Source: Akkermansiaceae bacterium (GTDB lineage: Bacteria > Verrucomicrobiota > Verrucomicrobiia > Verrucomicrobiales > Akkermansiaceae). Taken from it: a stretch of 6,432 bases of DNA. Shown here piece by piece: positions 1 through 6,384 of this stretch. The position numbers were made by a program, and so were the translations under genes. Each line of letters opens with the position of its first letter. Position 1 is the stretch's first letter. The notes under the pieces are model-generated. The model worked only from the letters and a program-made list of their open reading frames with translations, was not told the DNA's origin and did no database searches. The DNA lies in NCBI GenBank assembly GCA_018676385.1, contig JABHEX010000157.1:1-6432 (forward strand), written 5' to 3'.

Positions 1-776
1 AATACAATGGTGATCGTGCAGCAACCGTCAAACTAGTGAATGGGGAGACCATGAACTGTGATGATCTGATTGTTAATGCCGACTACGCCCATGCGCGCTC
101 AACCATCTTTGGAAAGAAAAACGAAAGCCGCGAGAGCTTGCTCAAGAAAAAGTATTCATGCTCTACCTACATGCTCTATCTCGGACTGGATAAAATCTAC
201 AAAGACGAACCTCACCATCACGTCCTGTTTGCAAACGATTACCATCAAAACTTACGAGATATTCAAGACGAACGAAAAGTTTCCGATGACATGTCGATCT
301 ATATCAGGAATTCAAGTGTGACTGATCCTACAGTCGCTCCAGATGGTCATTCACAGCTCTACATCCTAGTTCCGACAATCAATAATCGCCACGGTCATCC
401 GTGGGAAGAAAACCAACAAGCATACCGAGATAAAATACTAGACCGTATCGAAAAACAAACGGGCATGAAAGATCTTCAAGATCATATCGTTGAGGAGCGT
501 TGCATTACTCCGCAAAGCTGGGAAGATGCTAACATTTTCATCGGCGCCACCTTTAATCTGGCCCATACCATGAGTCAGATGCTCTATCTACGACCACAAA
601 ACAAGCTGAAAGGCTTTGACAACATCTACCTGGTAGGCGGCGGCACACATCCGGGGAGCGGGCTGCCCACCATATACGAGAGCGCCCGTATCTCTGCAAA
701 CCTCATTTGTGAGTCTCATGGCAAGGATAGAAAACGTATAGATTTTGCTACGGATCTCCTCAACACAGCCGTCTAA
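1..776 (+). CDS. crtN: CrtI/CrtN-type carotenoid desaturase, C-terminal half (5' end outside window)
   Basis: The frame is open from base 3 with no stop, so the gene runs in from the left edge; about 257 of the usual roughly 500 residues are present and the N-terminal FAD-binding GxGxxG region is missing. The GTG at 36 is internal, not the start. The visible part follows the CrtI/CrtN layout: a 'DDLIVNADYAH' segment at the start, a 'GATFNLAHTMSQ' stretch, and the family's C-terminal signature GGGTHPGSGLP encoded at 636-668, followed by the ESARISANL helix. These enzymes introduce conjugated double bonds into phytoene or its C30 counterpart, using FAD, at the membrane. The HPGxGxP form fits a desaturase rather than the CrtP-type oxidase encoded at 3286. 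The C30 substrate, and so the crtN name, is inferred from the neighbouring crtP, crtQ and crtO; a C40 phytoene desaturase cannot be excluded. The gene ends with tandem stops (TAATAA, 774-779), 12 bp before the next gene. Confidence 0.85.
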   Translation, partial: YNGDRAATVKLVNGETMNCDDLIVNADYAHARSTIFGKKNESRESLLKKKYSCSTYMLYLGLDKIYKDEPHHHVLFANDYHQNLRDIQDERKVSDDMSIYIRNSSVTDPTVAPDGHSQLYILVPTINNRHGHPWEENQQAYRDKILDRIEKQTGMKDLQDHIVEERCITPQSWEDANIFIGATFNLAHTMSQMLYLRPQNKLKGFDNIYLVGGGTHPGSGLPTIYESARISANLICESHGKDRKRIDFATDLLNTAV

Positions 777-788
777 TAAGATTGTTAT

Positions 789-1400
789 ATGATCCGTAAA
801 TTTGGGCTCGCCACACTCATCGTAACATGCCTGATCACGCAAGGCTGCGGCAAAGAGAATCATTCCACGAAAAAGTCACCCAAGAACAAACCAGCACTTT
901 ATCTAAATTGGCACAACAAGTGTCTCGATGGCAAAACCAAGGATATCGATGCACAGATTGATAATTTTGAAGCGCAAATCAAGGCTGACCATGATGATAA
1001 TCTAGCAAGAGTTTATCTCGGCAGCGCATGTGCTCTGCGTGCCAAAGAAAGTTTCTGGGGACCGACGAAGCTGAAGTATTTAAAACGGGGTAATGAGCTT
1101 ATGGATGCCGCCGTCAAAAATGCTCCATATAACCCACGCATACGCATGGTGCGAGCCATCGGATATTACAAGATGCCTGAGCGCTTTGGCAAACGCCCAA
1201 CAGCCGTTACAGATTTTGAAAAATTACTAGCTATTGCTGAAAACAAACCCTCTTCCCTGCAAACCAACGAATGGCAAGTTGTTCTGTATTTCGCCTCATG
1301 CACATTCAAGGAGGAGGGTCACAAAGATGCCAATAAGGCAAAAAAGTTGTGCCATCAACTTGCGCCAACATCGAAGTATGGCAAGCTTACAGCAGAATGA
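789..1400 (+). CDS. Putative lipoprotein with TPR-like helices, unknown function
   Basis: This is a 203-residue protein of unrecognised specific function. Its N-terminus has two basic residues (R3, K4), a hydrophobic stretch (about 5-18) and Cys20, which suggests a lipoprotein signal peptide. The lipobox is imperfect (T-Q-G-C, with Thr instead of Leu at -3), and G21 follows the Cys. A polar Lys/Ser/Asn-rich linker (about 21-35) leads into a helical region. Residues 70-145 read like helical repeats of the TPR type: 'NLARVYLGSACALRAKE', 'KYLKRGNELMDAAVKNAP', 'NPRIRMVRAIGYYKMPERF', then 'AVTDFEKLLAIAE'. A final helix pair spans about 160-190. The protein would sit outside the inner membrane, anchored by lipid. 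It starts 12 bp after the desaturase and its stop overlaps the next start, so it is probably co-transcribed with both. No Shine-Dalgarno sequence is visible before the ATG. A scaffolding or assembly role for pigment enzymes is possible but only a guess. Confidence 0.85.
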   Translation: MIRKFGLATLIVTCLITQGCGKENHSTKKSPKNKPALYLNWHNKCLDGKTKDIDAQIDNFEAQIKADHDDNLARVYLGSACALRAKESFWGPTKLKYLKRGNELMDAAVKNAPYNPRIRMVRAIGYYKMPERFGKRPTAVTDFEKLLAIAENKPSSLQTNEWQVVLYFASCTFKEEGHKDANKAKKLCHQLAPTSKYGKLTAE

Positions 1401-1870
1401 TCTATTATTTAGAAAGAAACCAAGAACTCAACTGCACACTAGATCAAGCTTGGGATTTTTTTTCGACACCACGTAATCTTGAGCGACTCACCCCAAAGTC
1501 CATCGGATTCAAGATCACCCACTGCAAATCTAAAAAAATCCATGTAGGCCAAACGATTGGTTACAAAATTAAAGTTGCTCCCTTCATCTGGGTGACATGG
1601 TTGACAGAAATCACCCATGTTGATGCGCTGAAGTCATTTGTGGACGACCAACGCGTAGGCCCCTACAAGATTTGGCACCATACCCACAGCTTTGAGGAGC
1701 GCGACGACAAAGTGCAAATGACTGATCAAGTAACTTATGTCATGCCATTCGGTGTCATTGGCACCATAGCGCATGCACTTTTTGTCAAAAAGCAACTCGA
1801 TCATATCTTCAATGAACGTAACAAACTTTGTGCTCAGATATTTAACGCAAAAACTTCTTCAACATCTTAA
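1397..1870 (+). CDS. SRPBCC-fold ligand-binding protein (COG4276-like)
   Basis: This 157-residue protein resembles the stand-alone SRPBCC family of helix-grip proteins with a hydrophobic cavity. Recognisable stretches are the start strand and first helices 'LDQAWDFFSTPRNLERLTP' (15-33), the central 'FVDDQRVGPYKIWHHTHSF' (81-99), and the late 'TDQVTYVMPFGVIG' (109-122) leading into the C-terminal helix with 'HALFVKKQLDHIF' (126-138). The start is set at ATG 1397 because it matches where the family begins and forms an ATGA overlap with the previous stop, a common coupling arrangement; the open frame extends to an ATG at 1349, but that would overlap the lipoprotein gene by 52 bp and add unrelated residues. 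No signal peptide or membrane segment is seen, so it should be cytosolic. It may bind a carotenoid or another lipid, but the ligand is unknown and no catalytic residues can be named. An eight-T run crosses codons 20-23. Its last 29 bases overlap the 3' end of the opposing aldehyde dehydrogenase gene. Confidence 0.88.
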   Translation: MIYYLERNQELNCTLDQAWDFFSTPRNLERLTPKSIGFKITHCKSKKIHVGQTIGYKIKVAPFIWVTWLTEITHVDALKSFVDDQRVGPYKIWHHTHSFEERDDKVQMTDQVTYVMPFGVIGTIAHALFVKKQLDHIFNERNKLCAQIFNAKTSSTS

Positions 1871-3215
1871 TCTTACCCCCATACGGCGGCATTAGCTCAA
1901 ACATTTCTGGTGCCCACGTCGGTCGATTGACCACGGCTCGCTGAAAGCTGAATGCTTCAACTCCTGTTTTACCACGATAACGCCCATAACCACTGTCGCC
2001 CACACCGCCAAATGGGATATTCAGGTTTGATCCCTGTTTCATTGTATCATTAATACATACCCCACCTGATGGAATAACCCGCATCAGTAGGTTTTGCATG
2101 GCACGGCTGGTACTGAAAATATAAAGCGCAAGCGGAGATCCATAAGAAGATAAACGACTAAGCAGGTCATCTTCGGCCTTGAATGTTACAACTGGTAAAA
2201 TTGGCCCAAAGATTTCTTCTTTCATACAATCATCGTCCCACTGCGCATCGGGAACTAGACGCGGAGCAAGTCGTAATCCCTCAATGTCATCTTCACCAAA
2301 AACAAGACAATCCTGAGGAAGCATCTTCTTCAATCTGCAAAAATGCCTCTCATTAATAATGCGTGCCATTTCTGCATTCCACGGAACAGCCTTAAGTAAT
2401 TCCTGCATGGCTGAAATCAATTCGTCTTTCACCTCAGCTGATACTGCCACAAAATCGGGCGCAAAACACGTTTGTCCACCATTGAAGAACTTCCCTGCGA
2501 GGATTCGCTTTGCAGCCACTCTAATATCTGCACTAGAATCAACAATACACGGACACTTCCCGCCAAGCTCTAAAATATGAGGTGTAAGTTGTTTCGCCGA
2601 CTTTTGTGCTACGATTTTACCTACCTGCGTACTGCCAGTAAAAAATACAAAATCAAAATCGCATTCTAACATGTCGCTCACCGTAGCAGCATCACCTGTG
2701 ACTACCGCTACATGTTCGGGATCAAATACCGCTGCGATAATATCGACCAGCAACCGCTCACTCGCAGTCGCCATTTCAGATGGCTTCAGAATGACTGTAT
2801 TTCCCGCTGCTACCGCTGCTATCAACGGGCTAAGTGAAAGCTGAATAGGATAATTCCATGGCGCTATGATAAAAACCACACCATACGGGTCTCTACGCAC
2901 GTAAGAACTGCATGGTTGAAAATACGGAGGCGAACCAACACGGCGTGACTTTAACCATCTTTTAAGATTTTTACGAATCAAACGAAGCTCTTGTAAAAGA
3001 AAGTAATACTCAGCTAAATACGCCTCGACAGCCGGTTTCCCGAGATCCTCTGCCAAAGCTTCCATCACGTGATCACGGCGCTCAACCAATACTTTTTCAA
3101 GGCGGTTGAGGGCATGCTTACGCGCAAGCCAGCTACGCGTGTGACCAGCGGCAAAAAATTCTTTCTGTTTTTTCAGAAGTGATAGCACGTTGTTTATTGA
3201 ATTACTGTTATCCAT
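1842..3215 (-). CDS. aldH: Aldehyde dehydrogenase, probably diapocarotenal dehydrogenase (AldH/CrtNc role)
   Basis: This 457-residue protein is a full-length NAD(P)-dependent aldehyde dehydrogenase; the length fits the short, ALDH3-like class. The key motifs are intact and in order: APWNYP (118-123, with catalytic Asn121), KPSE (144-147, cofactor binding), FTGS (192-195), ELGGK (216-220, general base Glu216), GQTC (247-250, nucleophile Cys250), EEIFGP (333-338) and the C-terminal PFGGVGDSGYGRY (401-413). The C-terminus is basic (KIKMLKKFLR), which could favour membrane contact. In staphyloxanthin synthesis an aldehyde dehydrogenase oxidises 4,4'-diaponeurosporenal to the acid between CrtP and CrtQ; that step is assigned here from context, lying between the desaturase run and crtP. 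A general fatty or aromatic aldehyde dehydrogenase is the alternative. It is transcribed away from crtP across a 70-bp spacer. Upstream of the ATG there is only a weak TAGG (3227-3230 on the minus strand), 11 nt away. Confidence 0.9.
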   Translation of the reverse strand: MDNSNSINNVLSLLKKQKEFFAAGHTRSWLARKHALNRLEKVLVERRDHVMEALAEDLGKPAVEAYLAEYYFLLQELRLIRKNLKRWLKSRRVGSPPYFQPCSSYVRRDPYGVVFIIAPWNYPIQLSLSPLIAAVAAGNTVILKPSEMATASERLLVDIIAAVFDPEHVAVVTGDAATVSDMLECDFDFVFFTGSTQVGKIVAQKSAKQLTPHILELGGKCPCIVDSSADIRVAAKRILAGKFFNGGQTCFAPDFVAVSAEVKDELISAMQELLKAVPWNAEMARIINERHFCRLKKMLPQDCLVFGEDDIEGLRLAPRLVPDAQWDDDCMKEEIFGPILPVVTFKAEDDLLSRLSSYGSPLALYIFSTSRAMQNLLMRVIPSGGVCINDTMKQGSNLNIPFGGVGDSGYGRYRGKTGVEAFSFQRAVVNRPTWAPEMFELMPPYGGKIKMLKKFLR

Positions 3216-3285
3216 TATTGTCGAAACCTAAACTAATCACGTCCCCACCGTTGACAAGGGGTTATTCAGTGGAAAGACTATAGGC
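3216..3285. promoter_or_regulatory. Divergent spacer between aldH and crtP
   Basis: These 70 bases must hold the starts of transcription for both the minus-strand aldehyde dehydrogenase and the plus-strand crtP-crtQ-crtO run, unless either is read through from further away. It is the only gap in the window large enough for promoters of complete genes. It contains CCCC (3243-3246) and GGGG (3258-3261) flanking the odd-centred palindrome TTGACAA (3251-3257), which could serve an operator, but the arms are too short to be convincing. No clear minus-strand promoter pair was found. Confidence 0.55.
3251..3281 (+). promoter_or_regulatory. Candidate promoter for crtP-crtQ-crtO
   Basis: A perfect TTGACA (3251-3256) fits a housekeeping sigma -35 element. 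The best -10 partner is GACTAT (3276-3281), which matches TATAAT at only three positions and needs a long 19-bp spacer. With that pair, transcription would begin very close to the crtP ATG at 3286, giving a leaderless or nearly leaderless message. Against this, GGAAAG (3271-3276), 9 nt before the ATG, could be a ribosome binding site, which would require a start further upstream. Confidence 0.3.
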
Positions 3286-4785
3286 ATGTCATCTAAGAAA
3301 GTTTCTGTTATCGGCGCAGGCCTTGGCGGTTTATCTGCAGCTATCTCTTTGAGAGCTAAAGGCTACGACGTACAAATCTTTGAAAAAAATGACCAGATCG
3401 GCGGTAAACTCAATCTCATGGAGAAAGATGGATTCACCTTCGATCTTGGGCCATCGATATTTACCCTGCCACAGTTCTTTGAGGCTCTTTTCAAACGTGC
3501 TGGCAAGAAAATGGAAGATTACGTGCAGCTCGATGCCGTGACGCCACATTGGAGAAATTTCTTTGAAAACAAGTCAACAATCGATCTTTACCAAGAAGAT
3601 GATCTTATGCGTAAAGAGCTTGAAAAACTGCCTGGTGACAGCGATAGCCACTGGCGCGAACTACAGGCATTTCTCGACTACGGCCGTGCCCAATATGAAA
3701 TTGTAAATGGCGGATATTTCGCCCAAGGCCTCGATAATCTTTGGGAGTTTATCAAACATTATAAATTCCAATTACTGGGCGGAAAAATCGATTATAAAAA
3801 CACAATGTCAGAGTCGATTCACAACCGAATATCTGATCCGCAGATGCAAATGATTTTCGAGTATTTTATCAAATACGTTGGATCCTCTGCCCTAGACTCT
3901 CCAGGCTACATGAACCTCATGCCCATTATTCAATATGACTACGGTCTATGGTACGTGCGTGGTGGAATGTACAACCTTGCCAAGGGCCTTGGAAAACTGA
4001 TTGAGGAGATGGGAATCGAGGTTCACTTGAATGCTGATGTTCAAGAAATCCAAAAGGCCGGCAAACAAGTCACAGCCATACGTCTCAGTGACGGCACAGT
4101 GCACCCATCCGATATCATCGTCAGTAACATGGAGGTAATTCCCGCCTACAAGAAACTCCTGAACGAGCCTGAAGCATTTACCAAAAAACTGGCCAAATTT
4201 GCACCTGCATGCTCGGGTATCGTATTGCATATAGGAACCAATAAACCATTCCCCCAGCTGGCTCATCATAACTTTTTCTATTCAGAAAATCAGCATAAGC
4301 ATTTCCAGACTGTTTTCCATAAAAAACAGCTACCAGAGGATCCCACGCTTTATGTTGTGGCACCTACAAGAACTGATCCTAGCAAAGCACCAAATGGTTG
4401 TGATAACATCAAGATCCTCCCGCATATACCTCCGCTAGAGGAGGGCTCAAGCATCACCCATGACGACTACGTCGCGCTCAAGGAGCGCTGCATCGACAAA
4501 ATGGAGCGCTGTGGACTCACAGGCTTACGCGACTCCATAATAACTGAGGACTTACTCACTCCTATCGATATCGAACGTATGTATCGCTCAAACCAAGGCT
4601 CAATCTACGGCGTCGTCACCGATTGGAAAAAAAACTACGGCTTCAAGGCTCCCAAGGTTAGCACCAAGTACCAAAACCTTTACTTCACAGGCGGTAGCAC
4701 CAACCCCGGTGGCGGCATGCCCATGGTGATCCTCTCCGGCCAGAACTGTGCAGACCGAGTTATCAAACAACACCCACTGTCATAA
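3286..4785 (+). CDS. crtP: 4,4'-diaponeurosporene/diapolycopene oxidase, CrtP (CrtNb) type
   Basis: This 499-residue FAD enzyme of the CrtI superfamily oxidises terminal methyl groups of C30 carotenes to aldehydes. The N-terminal dinucleotide fold is clear: GAGLGG (10-15), the acidic E33 at the end of the second strand, and the IGGK turn (38-41), followed by DGFTFDLGPSI (48-58). Several stretches match what I recall of Staphylococcus aureus CrtP rather than CrtN: YFIKYVGSS (193-201), GLWYVRGG (220-227), SNMEVIPAYK (280-289), PQLAHHNFF (323-331), KILPHIP (376-382) and YRSNQGSIYGVV (433-444). The C-terminal signature is GGSTNPGGGMPMV (469-481); NPGGGMP in place of the desaturase HPGxGxP separates the oxidase from the desaturase encoded at the left edge. 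It heads a run with crtQ 11 bp and crtO further downstream. Whether it oxidises one or both ends of the carotene cannot be told from sequence. Identity as the oxidase is strong by motif; the exact substrate is inferred. Confidence 0.93.
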   Translation: MSSKKVSVIGAGLGGLSAAISLRAKGYDVQIFEKNDQIGGKLNLMEKDGFTFDLGPSIFTLPQFFEALFKRAGKKMEDYVQLDAVTPHWRNFFENKSTIDLYQEDDLMRKELEKLPGDSDSHWRELQAFLDYGRAQYEIVNGGYFAQGLDNLWEFIKHYKFQLLGGKIDYKNTMSESIHNRISDPQMQMIFEYFIKYVGSSALDSPGYMNLMPIIQYDYGLWYVRGGMYNLAKGLGKLIEEMGIEVHLNADVQEIQKAGKQVTAIRLSDGTVHPSDIIVSNMEVIPAYKKLLNEPEAFTKKLAKFAPACSGIVLHIGTNKPFPQLAHHNFFYSENQHKHFQTVFHKKQLPEDPTLYVVAPTRTDPSKAPNGCDNIKILPHIPPLEEGSSITHDDYVALKERCIDKMERCGLTGLRDSIITEDLLTPIDIERMYRSNQGSIYGVVTDWKKNYGFKAPKVSTKYQNLYFTGGSTNPGGGMPMVILSGQNCADRVIKQHPLS

Positions 4786-4796
4786 TCTTATTTTAA

Positions 4797-5903
4797 ATGA
4801 CTGGTGTTCTACTTATCTTTCCATGCTTGGCACTGCTTTGCGCACCCGCACTGTGGATCGTACTTGGCAGACCTAGAATACTAAAATTAGACAGTCACCA
4901 GCCTTCACCACCATCATCTATCTCAGTAATTATTCCGGCGCGTAATGAAGAGATAAATATCGGTAATTTGCTCAGCTCTATCAACGCACAATGCAGCGCC
5001 CCACTGGAGGTTATCGTGGTCAATGACGGCTCCAGCGACGATACTTCAATGATCGCACAAGATCACAGTGCTCACGTAATCGATGCTAAACCCTTGCCCC
5101 AGGATTGGAAAGGTAAGCCATGGGCTTGCCAACAGGGAGTAGATGCCGCAAAGGGAAGCTGGTATTTATTCCTGGATGCCGACACTTCGCTCTCCAAAAA
5201 TGCAATATCTATACTTGGGGCTCTCACGCAAAAACCCAAGAAAGTATATTCTATATGCCCTTACCATAGCATTAAAAAACCATACGAGCAGCTATCATCA
5301 TTTTTCAATGTATTGATGTTGGCAGGTTCTAATGCTTTTAAACTGAAAGATGCGAGGAACCCAGCGCTCTTCGGTCAGTGCATGCTGATCTCGCGTAAAC
5401 ATTACCAGCAGTCAGGGGGGCACGCCGCAGTCAAAGACAAGGTATTGGAGAACTTCCACCTATCAGCAATACTGAAAGAGATCGGTATCGAACGTGAATG
5501 TTACATGGGTAAGGGTATTGTAAATATGCGTATGTTTCCCAATGGTTTTGGCGAACTCTGGTCAAGTTGGCAGAAGGGGTTCTCCAACGGCGCAGCAAAT
5601 GCTGATCCACAAGCACTACTTTGGTCATCTGTCTGGATTAGCGGACTGATGTTCTGTATCGTTTCACTATTGTTACTCCTCACACCCTATACATCTCCAA
5701 CGTATCACTGGCTCACAGTAGCGTCCTACTTTATTATCATGAGCCAATGTTTGTGGGCTTTTCGCTGGGCAGGATCATTCTCAATAATCAACGCGCTATT
5801 TTTCCCTATTACCCTCATCTTTTATCAAATTCTATTTTTCACTTCGATCGTGAATGGTCGGCTTGGCAAAAAATCACGATGGAAAGGACGTGAAGTAAGC
5901 TAA
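4797..5903 (+). CDS. crtQ: Family 2 glycosyltransferase, CrtQ-type diapocarotenoate glycosyltransferase
   Basis: This 368-residue membrane glycosyltransferase would attach a sugar from a nucleotide-sugar donor to the carboxyl group of a diapocarotenoic acid, on the cytoplasmic face. It opens with a membrane segment (about 3-24), then a GT-A domain: VIIPARNEE (44-52), VNDGSSDDT (75-83), and the metal-binding DAD (127-129). Later come the GGH element (207-209), the WQKGFSNGA region (258-266, in the place of the processive-enzyme QxxRW but not that motif), and three further hydrophobic segments (about 275-297, 303-323, 327-352). The layout, length and motifs such as SGGH and the C-terminal WKGR (362-365) agree with recalled staphylococcal CrtQ (about 375 residues). 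The sugar is not predictable; glucose is known in staphyloxanthin and xylose in Rubritalea pigments. The ATG follows the crtP stop by 11 bp, within an AT-rich stretch with no Shine-Dalgarno, so translation probably depends on coupling or an unstructured leader. Confidence 0.9.
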   Translation: MTGVLLIFPCLALLCAPALWIVLGRPRILKLDSHQPSPPSSISVIIPARNEEINIGNLLSSINAQCSAPLEVIVVNDGSSDDTSMIAQDHSAHVIDAKPLPQDWKGKPWACQQGVDAAKGSWYLFLDADTSLSKNAISILGALTQKPKKVYSICPYHSIKKPYEQLSSFFNVLMLAGSNAFKLKDARNPALFGQCMLISRKHYQQSGGHAAVKDKVLENFHLSAILKEIGIERECYMGKGIVNMRMFPNGFGELWSSWQKGFSNGAANADPQALLWSSVWISGLMFCIVSLLLLLTPYTSPTYHWLTVASYFIIMSQCLWAFRWAGSFSIINALFFPITLIFYQILFFTSIVNGRLGKKSRWKGREVS

Positions 5904-5904
5904 T

Positions 5905-6375
5905 ATGTGGACCGACCTGTCTAACACATGGATCATTATTGCCAACATAGTTGGTATCCCTGTGGCTCATATTTTATTATCATGGGGCTGCACTCAATTA
6001 CAGGCCACACGCTTTGAAAAACCCCTGCCTGTAAATCCGCAAAAGCCTCATCCAATTTACGAAAAAATTTTTTTGATTCGTAACTGGAAACACCTCCTCC
6101 CTGACGCTGCACCATGGATGAACGGCTTTCCCAAGGGCAGCTTGGAATCCACAGATCCTGACTACCTTCGCGAATTCATATTAGAAACTCGCCGGGGGGA
6201 ATTAGCCCATTGGCTACAATGGATCTTAATTAGCGCATTCATCATTTGGAACCCCTACCCCGCGAATCTCGTTATTCTTTTCTATGCAGCCTTTGCTAAC
6301 TTACCCTGTATTCTCAACCTCAGATACACTCGCCTGAGACTGATACGGCTCTTAATAGCCTGTCACTCTAGTTGA
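5905..6375 (+). CDS. crtO: Glycosyl-diapocarotenoate acyltransferase, CrtO type
   Basis: This 156-residue membrane protein resembles staphylococcal CrtO (about 165 residues), which adds a fatty acyl chain to the sugar of the glycosyl carotenoid in the last step of staphyloxanthin synthesis. An N-terminal hydrophobic segment (about 8-27) is followed by the shared block IRNWKHLLPD (58-67), then ETRRGELAHW (94-103), and a hydrophobic pair (about 104-116 and 119-136) ending in FANLPC (130-135) and the basic RYTRLRL (140-146). The 'RxWKHxxxD', 'ETxRxELxHW' and 'YxxxANxP' spacings match the recalled staphylococcal protein. It is unrelated to the CrtO ketolase of C40 pathways, which shares the name. 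The start lies one base after the crtQ stop, so the two are almost certainly translated from one message. GGAAAGGA (5881-5888) lies upstream but is too far (16 nt) for a normal ribosome binding site. This is the last gene of the run; no hairpin terminator follows within the window. Confidence 0.88.
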   Translation: MWTDLSNTWIIIANIVGIPVAHILLSWGCTQLQATRFEKPLPVNPQKPHPIYEKIFLIRNWKHLLPDAAPWMNGFPKGSLESTDPDYLREFILETRRGELAHWLQWILISAFIIWNPYPANLVILFYAAFANLPCILNLRYTRLRLIRLLIACHSS

Positions 6376-6384
6376 AAACATACA

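Noticed and set aside
588..863. Minus-strand open frame across the end of the desaturase and start of the lipoprotein gene.
   Set aside because: It lies opposite strongly conserved coding sequence (the HPGxGxP signature) and its translation resembles no known family.
1307..1329. A perfect AAGGAGGAGG followed by an ATG inside the lipoprotein gene, suggesting an internal start.
   Set aside because: The purines encode Lys-Glu-Glu-Gly of the lipoprotein, and the ATG opens a frame that matches neither flanking gene and yields no recognisable protein.
1349..1396. Upstream extension of the SRPBCC gene by 16 residues.
   Set aside because: The added residues do not fit the family start, and ATG 1397 forms the expected ATGA overlap with the lipoprotein stop.
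4625..4636. A AAAAAAAC stretch in crtP that contains a classic -1 frameshift heptamer in the right phase.
   Set aside because: The codons encode the conserved Trp-Lys-Lys-Asn segment, the -1 frame stops within about ten codons, and the normal frame continues into the conserved FAD-binding end.
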